Shown one piece after another: positions 46,101 through 58,100 of a stretch of 64,000 nucleotides of DNA. The position numbers and the translations under genes are program-made. Source of the stretch: Nemertoderma westbladi (taxonomy: Eukaryota; Xenacoelomorpha; Nemertodermatida; Nemertodermatidae); NCBI GenBank assembly GCA_032718475.1, contig JAUCBJ010008430.1:1-64000 (forward strand), given 5' to 3'. Position 1 is the first letter of the stretch; each line of letters starts with the position of its first letter. The notes under the pieces are model-generated. The model was not told the origin of the DNA, did no database searches, and saw nothing but the letters and a program-made list of their open reading frames with translations.

Positions 46101-49100
46101 AATGTATACTCTGTTCCAGGTTTGTAGTAAAACCAATAGATGTATACTCTGTTCCAGGTTTGTAGTAAAACCCATAAATGTATACTCTGTTCCAGGTTTG
46201 TAGTAAAACCCATAAATGTATACTCTGTTCCAGGTTTGTAGTAAAACCCATAAATGTATACTCTGTTCCAGGTTTGTAGTAAAACCCATAAATGTATACT
46301 CTGTTCCAGGTTAGAAGTAAAACCCATAAATGTATACTCTGTTCCAGGTTTGTAGTAAAACCCATAGATGTATACTCTGTTCCAGGTTTGTAGTAAAACC
46401 CATAAATGTATACTCTGTTCCAGGTTTGTAGTAAAACCCATAAATGTATACTCTGTTCCAGGTTTGTAGTAAAACCAATAGATGTATACTCTGTTCCAGG
46501 TTTGTAGTAAAACCCATAAATGTATACTCTGTTCCAGGTTTGTAGTAAAACCCATAAATGTATACTCTGTTCCAGGTTTGTAGTAAAACCCATAATGTAT
46601 ACTCTGTTCCAGGTTTGTAGTAAAACCCATAAATGTATACTCTGTTCCAGGTTTGTAGTAAAACCCATAGATGTATACTCTGTTCCAGGTTTGTAGTAAA
46701 ACCCATAAATGTATACTCTGTTCCAGGTTTGTAGTAAAACCCATAAATGTATACTCTGTTCCAGGTTTGTAGTAAAACCCATAAATGTATACTCTGTTCC
46801 AGGTTTGTAGTAAAACCAATAGATGTATACTCTGTTCCAGGTTTGTAGTAAAACCCATAAATGTATACTCTGTTCCAGGTTTGTAGTAAAACCCATAAAT
46901 GTATACTCTGTTCCAGGTTTGTAGTAAAACCCATAAATGTATACTCTGTTCCAGGTTTGTAGTAAAACCCATAAATGTATACTCTGTTCCAGGTTTGTAG
47001 TAAAACCCATAGATGTATACTCTGTTCCAGGTTTGTAGTAAAACCCATAAATGTATACTCTGTTCCAGGTTTGTAGTAAAACCCATAGATGTATACTCTG
47101 TTCCAGGTTTGTAGTAAAACCCATAAATGTATACTCTGTTCCAGGTTTGTAGTAAAACCCATAAATGTATACTCTGTTCCAGGTTTGTAGTAAAACCCAT
47201 AGATGTATACTCTGTTCCAGGTTTGTAGTAAAACCCATAAATGTATACTCTGTTCCAGGTTTGTAGTAAAATTAAGTGTTTTTTAATTTTATTTAGGTAT
47301 TTATTTATATTATTTATTTTTCATTATAGGTGCGTTTATTTCAATGACATGTTTGAAAATAAATGGGCTGATAAACAAATGATAACATTGAAGAACGCCT
47401 CTGTTAAATTAACAGCGTTTAAGCATATCCTTACTTTCATTTACACAGGTAATTAGTTAATTATTAACAGCGTTTAAGCATATCCTTACTTTCATTTACA
47501 CAGGTAATTAGTTAATTATTAACAGCGTTTAAGCATATCCTTACTTTCATTTACACAGGTAATTAGTTAATCATGAACAGCGTTTAAGCATATCCTTACT
47601 TTCATTTACGCAGGTAATTTAGTTAATTATTAACAGCGTTTAAGCATATCCTTACTTTCATTTACACAGGTAATTAGTTAATTATTAACAGCGTTTAAGC
47701 ATATCCTTACTTTCATTTACACAGGTAATTAGTTAATTATTAACAGCGTTTAAGCATATCCTTACTTTCATTTACACAGGTAATTAGTTAATTATTAACA
47801 GCGTTTAAGCATATCCTTACTTTCATTTACACAGGTAATTAGTTAATTATTAACAGCGTTTAAGCATATCCTTACTTTCATTTACACAGGTAATTAGTTA
47901 ATTATTAACAGCGTTTAAGCATATCCTTACTTTCATTTACACAGATAATTAGTTAATTATTAACAGCGTTTAAGCATATCCTTACTTTCATTTACACAGA
48001 TAATTAGTTAATTATTAACAGCGTTTAAGCATATCCTTACTTTCATTTACACAGGTAATTAGTTAATTATTAACAGCGTTTAAGCATATCCTTACTTTCA
48101 TTTACACAGATAATTAGTTAATTATTAACAGCGTTTAAGCATATCCTTACTTTCATTTACACAGATAATTAGTTAATTATTAACAGCGTTTAAGCATATC
48201 CTTACTTTCATTTACACAGATAATTAGTTAATTATTAACAGCGTTTAAGCATATCCTTACTTTCATTTACACAGGTAATTAGTTAATTATTAACAGCGTT
48301 TAAGCATATCCTTACTTTCATTTACACAGGTAATTAGTTTATGGGTTTTTATTCATTTATGGGTTCTTACCGTAGGCAGGCACATCTGTGTGATGAACAC
48401 TTACCCTCTCCTGTATGTATTATATCTGTATGTATGTCTAGGCCTGGTTTTAACCATTAACTTTAGTGTATATATTTAAACTTATACTGTGGGGCGAGCC
48501 ACGAAGTGAGTGAGCCTTAGCGTAGTGGTACCATTAATCAACCTGTCGTTCTGTCGATCTGTCGCGTTCAATTTTAAACGTTAATAACTCGGCCAATCTT
48601 TGATGAAATCTATCCAACTTGGTACACATGTTGTTTGGCAAAAGTTTAGAAATTTTCCAAGTAGAATTTCCGTGTGGCCTTCGAGAAGCTAAGATAATAG
48701 CAGTTAATTAGTTAATTAAGTTGATTACGGTAAAAACACCATTTTCAACCTGCCTTTTAAAGGAAATTAATTGTTTTACAGTATAAGATTTAAATAATTA
48801 TAATTAAAAATTACACAGATGTAATCCACATACGCCATTCTATTATAGTTTTTAATTAGTTCAAGTGATTTGCTTTAATAATTGTGTCTTTAATTGATCT
48901 AAAGTAATTAAAACGGCAAAAAAAATTGATTCTCATTAAATACTGATCATTTATTGGTCAACATCCAAGTTGGCTCGGTGCTGGTACATAGGATAGGAAG
49001 GATGTTTGGGGTGTGTAGAACAGCCATAGTTGCTCTTCAATGGGAATGCGAATGTAAGTAACCACATGTGTACAGGCCGGTAGATAGATTGGCCATAGCT

Positions 49101-52100
49101 AGCTAACGAGATGGAAATCTGAATTCCCTACTATTCAGTCTATTATTGTGTTATTGTGTGTTAGACAGATCTCATTTAATAAATGTCAGTCAATAACATT
49201 TTACCACTGCAGAAGGCTTATTTATATCCATACTTGTTTTTTCCTTTGGGGATTTCTTTGTAGTTGAATTGTCTAAGTTTTTACACTGAGGCATTAACAG
49301 AGGGTACTGGTATTAAATTATTTATTTGAATATCATTACTGCATCGACTGAATTTAGTACTGCGTTCTGCGTTGATTATATTCCTATAAACCATTCCTGG
49401 TTTCGCATATTGCACGTATCCATAGTTATAAAGATTGCCAGTCTGCGTTTAGGAAATATATTTAAATACAAAACAGGACGAACGCAACGACGCTTATAAT
49501 AATTAAGACGAGTACGGCGTTGATTATATTCCTATACACCACCTGGCTTTGCATATTGAACGTGCGATTGGAAATAAGTTCGTTCTACCCTTCCGTGGGT
49601 GGTAGATGTCGCGGTTATGTATTGGTGGTTGGGAAGGGTGGGGGGGTGGAGAGATTAAAAGGGGTGAACACGTACTGTCCCCCTTTCTTGGATTGATTGG
49701 TGGTGTGGGTAAATTTCTCAAAACCTGATTTTGTGATACAGTCGCTCAATTTTAATTTGTATCTCATAACTGGGCCTCGTGCTGCGCGAAGGCCCCACGA
49801 ACGTGTATAAATAGCATATTAGTCACATTACATTATACATTTGTTCTAAACATTTGAGCCCGTCGACTTTGGCCTTTTTAATTATCAGTTACGGTGTATT
49901 TAGTATACTAATAACTGCCAACAGTCAGCTTGCTGACTGAAGTTTTAAGGCTAATAAATTGAATTGATTGATTGATAGTTCATTATTAACAGCGTTTAAG
50001 CATATCCTTACTTTCATTTACACAGGTAATTAGTTAATTATTTTATACCAAATTCATTATTTTATTTTCAATCCGCGATAATTCATTAATATATTTTCAT
50101 TCTGGTGAATTTCCGTTTTTAGATATTTTTATGTTTTATATGGGCGATAAATCTGTCAGGACGTTTTGCTCATTCATACTAGCAATGTTCGAGCTGCGCG
50201 AAGTTAGTTAGTTAATATTAATTTATTAACAGGTCGACTGAATATAGCCACTAGTGAGGTTGAAGATGTACAACGTTTAGCCAAACAATGTCGCCTTTAT
50301 CAAATCATTAACGATATTGACTGTCAACTACGGAAAGTTTACGAATTTGGTTAGTTTCATTATTGTCTCGACCTTCACTTTTTGATTGTCCCAAATTCCG
50401 ACTATTGAGTGAGTGTAGCGGTTTACTTAATGTGTTATCGTTGTTATTATTCATTATTAACGGTACTAAAGTTTACGTTAGGCAATATATTTGCACATTA
50501 ATTTTGGATTAACCCTTATTTTATTTTCGTCTATAGATTTACCGCGCTGGGTCAAAATCACTAAAAGTGGCCAAAACTGAACAAAAACATTAGACACGCC
50601 GTAACTTTTGACTTCCTCGATCATTTCCAATAATTTATATATTATTAAAATGACCGGCATTTTTTGGTGGCAACCTTGTATAAATTTTTCAGAATCTCTG
50701 CGCGAATTCAAAAAAACATAGATTTTTCAGTTTAGACACTCAATACATAAGTTAAAAGCATTTCAATTTTATAATGTTAATGAACCAAATAATGTTGATA
50801 TCTATTGTTTGAAAGAGCATAAAATTCTGCAGAAGCGAATATATTATTTATTGTTGTCCAATGTATCGTAAGGTACGTCTATCAGTAAAAATAAACATTA
50901 GATAATTTTATGTTTTTTTTGTGTCCCAGCCCCCCCCCCCCCCCCCCCCCCCCCTGTAATGCTCTATACTCTCCTTATAAAATATGTAGCTCCCCTGTAA
51001 TGCGACCCCCCTGTAATTCTCTATACAGTACTACTATTGCTATACGAAAATGGCAGTACAGGGGGGACTTAACTTAAAACCCAAATAGAATTAGTGAAGT
51101 AAATTTTAATAGCTGCCCACCGCGCTCATTGAATTATCCTTAAAAAGAGCTTTCGAATTATATATATGTTTATAGATTATGAAGGAAAATTTTTTTGACG
51201 AAAATCCCATCGTAAATTTGGCCACATTTAGTGATTTTGACCCCGCTATGGTGTTTATGTTGAATCTAGACATTTAAATGGTTCTATTTTAAATTATTTT
51301 GTTTGTATGTATAGTTAGTTACCGGTATATCGCAATGTAATCTGTTTTGTTCTTATCTATTTAAAATCGACACCAGAAGAGCAGATAGCTGGTGTAGTGG
51401 TCACTCACCAACCAGCTGGTGGCGTGGTCTCTCACCAACCAGCTGGTGGCGTGGTCTCTCACCAACCAGCTGGTGGCGTGGTCTCTCACCAACCAGCTGG
51501 TGGCTTGGTCACTCACCAGCCATGTGGTGGCGTGGTCACTCACCAACCAGCTGGTGGCGTGGCACTCACCAACCAGCTGGTGGCGTGGTCACTCGCCAAC
51601 CAGCTGGTGGCGTGGTCACTCACCAACCAGCTGGTGGCTTGGTCACTCACCAATCAGCTGGTAGCGTGGTCTCTCGCCAACCAGCTGGTGGAGTGGTCAC
51701 TCACCAACCAGCTGGTGGCGCGGTCACTCGCCAATCAGCTGGTGGCGTGGTCACTCACCAACCAGCTGGTGGCGTGGTCACTCACCAATCAGCTGATGGC
51801 GTGGTCTCTCGCCAACCAGCTGGTGGCGTGGTCACTCGCCAACCAGCTGGTGGCGTGGTCACTCGCCAACCAGCTGGTGGCGTGGTCACTCACCAACCAG
51901 CTGGTGGCGTGGTCACTCACCAACCAGCTGGTGGCGTGGCCACTCACCAACCAGCTGGCGGCGTGGTCACCTACCAACCAGCTGGTGGCGTGGTCACTCG
52001 CCAACCAGCTGGTGGCGTGGTCACTCACCAACCAGCTGGTGGCGTGGTGACTCGCCAACCAGCTGGTGGCGTGGTCACTCACCAACCAGCTGGTGCCGTG

Positions 52101-55100
52101 GTCACTCGCCAACCAGCTGGTGGCGTGGTCACTCGCCAACCAGCTGGTGGCGTGGTCACTCGCCAACCAGCTGCTGGCGTGGTGACTCGCCAACCAGATG
52201 GTGGCGTGGTCACTCGCCAACCAGCTGGTGGCGTGGTCACTCACTCACCAGCTGGTGGCGCGGTCACTCGCCAACCAGCTGATGGAGTGGCACTCACTAA
52301 CCAGCTGGTGGCGTGGTCACTCACCAACCAGCTGGTGCCGTGGTCACTCGCCAACCAGCTGGTGGTCACTCGCCAACCAGCTGGTGGCGTGGTCACTCGC
52401 CAACCAGCTGGTGGCGTGGTCACTCGCCAACCAGCTGGTGGCGTGGTCACTCACCAACCAGCTAGTGACGTGGTCACTCACCAACCAGCTGGTGGCGTGG
52501 TCACTCGCCAACCAGCTGGTGGCGTGGTCACTCACCAACCAGCTAGTGACGTGGTCACTCACCAACCAGCTGGTGGCGTGGTCACTCGCCAACCAGCTGG
52601 TGGCGTGGTCACTCGCCAACCAGCTGGTGGCGTGCTCACTCACCAACCAACTGGTGGCGTGGTCACTCACCAACCAGCTGTTGGGGCGGTCACTCACCAA
52701 CCAGCTGGTGACGTGGTCACTCGCCAACCAGCTGGTAGCGTGGTCACTCGCCAACCAGCCGGTGGCGTGGTCACTCGCCAACCAGCTGGTGGCGTGGTCA
52801 CTCACCAACCAACTGGTGACGTGGTCCCTCGCCTGCCAACTGGTGGAGTGGTCCCTCGCCAACCATCTGGTGGAGTGGTCACTCGCCTGCCAACTGGTGG
52901 AGTGGTCACTCGCCAGTCACGTTACTCGTTTTGCTTCTAGCTGGATGTCCCGGGTACCATCCAACTGTATTTATAATTATTTATCAATTTTGTTCAAATA
53001 AATAATTAGTTAAAGATATGATTCAACTTAATATAATTAATTGTTTTATAATTGCGATATTGCTATAATGAAAGTACCTAATCAAAATCTTTATCAACAT
53101 TACGTCTTCGTCACCACTCAAATCTCCATTAAATCTGCCGTACCACTGACCTCTGGTGACCACTATATCGTAATGTACGTTGTTGTGGTGTCATACATTG
53201 CAAACCCATGCCTGGCAAGTTACAACTTTATGCCCCAACTTCAAATTATCTTAATCATCATCGGGAGTAATGTCACCTAAATTTCGCGCGTTTCAATTTT
53301 CTAACGACCACCGGTAGGACAATTTGTGTTGTACTCTGATTTGACAAGCCCGTTTCCTGGATAATAAACAAATCATACTGTTTTGAGATAGTCGATGTGG
53401 TCTGAGTGCTCCTCTTGTAAACTCTTGTCACATCTGAAAACATTTTCTGTGAGAAATTTAACGAATCTATCTGCGTAGCGTCGAGGGTTTTGGACTGATA
53501 TCCCTCTTCTCGACTGAAACAAAATGGCCTTCGTAAAAAATTCCATCTTCTTTTTTAACGTGTACCTTTGTAAAACATCGATTACTCCAAAGTAAATCAT
53601 AACTCGATGTCCTGTGTGGTCTATCGCCGGAATGCCACCCCAAGCTTCATCAAGCTCTTCTTGTAATGACAAGTTTACCGGAAGAGCCGACAACGGTGTC
53701 CCTCTGATGTCCTCCATCACCGTGGCCAACACTCTGGCGTCCCTGTAAGATTCCTTTCGCTTATAAATGGTAAAGGAATTGTTCGCCGATAGATATCTAC
53801 TCGATGAGTTTGTTATTTGCGACATGGGAGATCCGTTGCGGACTGCCAACAGCTCGCGGATGCTGTTTGCCTCAAAGTTAGTATAGTCTTCGGTTGAGCG
53901 TCGCTCGTATTTAACTCTGTCCATATCGTAGACGCCTACCAGTAGACTATAGTCAATAATGTTACAACTTGTGAGTATGGCTGCGTCTAAGGTAATTGTT
54001 CTTTTGAGCGCTGACCACACCTCCTCATTCAGTAAGTACGCACCGTGTTCGTGTCTGAAATCCAAGTCTTTGAGGGTGGGCCTCGGTTTCCTGAGCTCTG
54101 TTTTCTTTGCTTTTCTCGTTTTTATGGATCCCTTGAAATCAAATTTTAAGTGAATATTAAATTTATTAGGTAAAATGTTGTTCATGACAACCAAATATAT
54201 GTTTTTATTGTTTCTCTTGTAAGAATAGAAACCGAATAGTTTAGGTAACAAAGTAGCCGGTCTTTCGAATATATTTTTATAGTATACAGGGAGTATTCTT
54301 AGGATGCATTTGGCTTCGGTAGTTCGAACAGTTTTTATGATAAGTTCGTCGTTTCCTGAGATGAAGAAGAGACTGCCAGAGCGACCTGGATTAGGGAATT
54401 CATACAAAGCTTCGGTACAAATGGTATTAACGTATCCCTTCTGTGTAATCTTGAAGAGTTTACGGAAATGCCTGAATGCATATTGGGAGTGGCTGGTAAA
54501 CTTAAACGGTGGTTGTTTGATTGGCGTTGACGGATCAGCTGCTAGGTTCACGGTTATTTGCCCTTCGAATTCGCTGCATCTTTCTTCGTGAAGTTGGTTG
54601 TCGTTGACTATATCCTTGTTTAGATGTTTCACTCCAACTTGTATTGCTTCCATTATGTGGGCGGAAGGAGCCCCCTTGTAAATGAATTTACCATGCGCGT
54701 CAATGCGTAGGCGTCCGCTTGTTCCTGTTTTAAGGCAAGATCCGCATTCGAATGTCGATTCTTGACTGTACGATGTCATTGTTCTTTGTATATTATGCTC
54801 TTTGGTCTTATTTATATTATTTTTCAATGCTAGCCATTAATCGTGCTCGTGTAATACCATTATAAATAAGTTAGGTAGTTATATAGTTCTAGAACTATGT
54901 AGTAAGGTGTTGGTACATGTTCCGTTCTTTCACAGTACCAAACTAGCTAGTTGTTACTAATTTTCTTTATTACTTTTCTAGAACATGTTAACATATTTAT
55001 TTAAAAAATAATGTTATAGAACAAATATTTTATGTGCTAGAACATATTTTCGAAAACATATGTTAGCCTCCATAAACATATGTTAGCTTCCATAAATATA

Positions 55101-58100
55101 TGTTAGCTTCCATAAACATATGTTAGCTTCCATAAACATATTTTAGCTTCCATAAACATATGTTAGCCTCCATAAACATATGTTAGCTTCCATAAATATA
55201 TGTTAGCCTCCATAAACATATGTTAGCTTCCATAAACATATGTTAGCTTCCATAAACATATGATAGCTTCCATAAACATATGTTAGCTTCCATAAACATA
55301 TTTTAGCTTCCATAAACATATGTTAGCTTCCATAAACATATGTTAGCTTCCATAAACATATGTTAGCTTCCATAAACATATGTTAGCTTCCATAAACATA
55401 TGTTAGCTTCCATAAACATATGTTAGCTTCCATAAACATATGTTAGCTTCCATAAACATATGATAGCTTCCATAAACATATGTTAACTTCCATAAACATA
55501 TGTTAGCTTCCATAAACATATGTTAGCTTCCATAAACATATGTTAGCTTCCATAAACATATGTTAGCTTCCATAAACATATGTTAGCTTCCATAAACATA
55601 TGTTAGTTTCCATAAACATATGTTAGCTTCCATAAACATATGTTAGCCTCCATAAACATATGTTAGCTTCCATAAACATATGTTAGCTTCCATAAACATA
55701 TGTTAGCTTCCATAAACATATGTTAGCTTCCATAAACATATGTTAGTTTCCATAAACATATGTTAGCTTCCATAAACATATGTTAGCTTCCATAAACATA
55801 TGTTAGCTTCCATAAACATATGTTAGCTTCATAAACATATGTTAGCTTCCATAAACATATGTTAGCTTCCATAAACATATGTTAGCTTCCATAAACATAT
55901 GTTAGCTTCCATAAACATATGTTAGCTTCCATAAACATATGTTAGCTTCCATAAACATATGTTAGTTTCCATAAACATATGTTAGCTTCCATAAACATAT
56001 GTTAGCTTCCATAAACATATGTTAGCTTCCATAAAGATATGTTAGCTTCATAAACATATGTTAGCTTCCATAAACATATGTTAGCTTCCATAAACATATG
56101 TTAGCTTCCATAAACATATGTTAGCTTCCATAAACATATGTTAGCTTCCATAAACATATGTTAGCTTCCATAAACATATGTTAGCTTCCATAAACATATG
56201 TTAGCCTCCATAAACATATGTTAGCTTCCATAAACATATGTTAGCTTCCTAAACATATGATAGCTTCCATAAATATATGTTAGCTTCCATAAACATATGT
56301 TAGCTTCCATAAACATGTGTTAGCTTCCATAAACATATTTTAGCTTCCATAAACATATGTTAGCTTCCATAAACATATGTTAGCTTCCATAAACATATGT
56401 TAGCCTCCATAAACATATGTTAGCTTCCATAAACATATGTTAGCCTCTATAAACATATGTTAGCTTCCATAAACATATGTTAGCTTCCATGAACATATGA
56501 TAGCTTCCATAAACATATGTTAGCTTCCATAAACATATGTTAGCTTCCATAAACATATGTTAGCTTCCATAAACATATGTTAGCCTCTATAAACATATGT
56601 TAGCTTCCATAAACATATGTTAGCTTCCATGAACATATGATAGCTTCCATAAACATATGTTAGCTTCCATAAACATATGTTAGCTTCCATAAACATATGT
56701 TAGCTTCCATAAACATATGTTAGCTTCCATAAACATATGTTAGCTTCCATAAACATATGTTAGCTTCCATAAACATATGTTAGCTTCCATAAACATATGT
56801 TAGCCTCCATAAACATATGTTAGCTTGCATAAACATATGTTAGCTTCCATAAACATATGTTAGCTTCCATAAACATATGTTAGCCTCCATAAACATATGT
56901 TAGCTTGCATAAACATATGTTAGCTTCCATAAACATATGTTAGCCTCCATAAACATGTTAGCTTCCATAAACATATGTTAGCCTCCATAAACATATGTTA
57001 GCTTCCATACGTATGTAAATAATTGTTTAACGTGTACTGTAATCCATTATGGCGAGACGTCCAATAGAAGACACTAAATGACGAAAGCAAATGGCGACAG
57101 TGTTCAGTAAAACTGAACGGACACAGACGGTGACTAACTTTGCTTCAGTCGACTATAGTCAAGTTGGATTAATGATTTATCACATCCAAGCAGGAGATAA
57201 TTTCCAATAAACTTTAATTAGATTTATTATATTAATTATAATTAATAATAAGATTTAAATGTATAATTAATACTGTGTACCTGCTAATAAATTTAACTTA
57301 TATTCGATATATTTAGTACATGATTAAAATGTATAAATAAGTATCCATAAAATCCTTTCTTCACATACCGAACGCTGATAACTTGACATAATGTAACAAA
57401 ATTACATGCATCATTGGTTGCAAAGGTCACTTTTCAGCGTTAAAGACCCTTGTTTATTTATGTAAACCTCCCTCGCTGCGCTCGCTCAGTACATAAATAA
57501 ACTCGGGTCATAACGCTGCAAAGTACTACTTTGCACACAATGATGTAAATAGTTACTGACTTTCATTATATACTGTCTGCCTTAATAGTTTATTGAAGTT
57601 TGTTGAACACTAATCAATTGTTTTTAAACAAAAAATAGTAATGTTATGTTTTGTTAGGTAATGTTACAAAACACTTATAAAACACTTCAAAACCAGAAAT
57701 GATGTTTTTGCCCACAAAATGGAAACTTAAAAAAAAGTAAAATATATCAAAGTTTTCAACGTAATTGTCAACCAAATCATCCACATCCAAGGAACATTTA
57801 TTTTTGCATGGTATAGCAATTATACTAGCGATTTAAATAATAACTATTTTACATACTTGTGTGTAAAGTAGCACTTTACAGTGTGATTATCCGAGTGGCT
57901 TTGTTACACGAACGAACTTTAGTGAGTGAGTGAAAATAAAGCCACAAGAATCAGAACACTATAAAGTACTTTGCAACAAGTATGTATGTAGTTTTATTCC
58001 AAAATTTTAACATTACGAAATGATTGTATATACATTATAAGTGATAGAAACTGCACAAATTATATTAGTTGCTGTATAAATAATTGTAAAAATGACATAA

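Noticed and set aside
41184..47238. Three overlapping minus-strand frames of 1537-2012 codons with a 38-residue repeat (MGFTTNLEQSIH...)
   Set aside because: The 38-bp unit has no stop in any antisense frame, so all three frames are open and encode the same cyclic peptide. The array is an intron repeat that starts in ABTB1 exon 2; there are no signals or domains for a gene.
51397..53001. Repetitive frames such as VVTHQPAGG (472 codons) and overlapping frames on both strands
   Set aside because: They are products of a 27-bp minisatellite whose length is a multiple of three. Several frames are open at once and they lie within an intron.
54780..54827. Upstream extension of the PIP kinase frame by 16 codons
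   Set aside because: It would need a non-ATG start (TTG). The first ATG at 54779 has a reasonable context.
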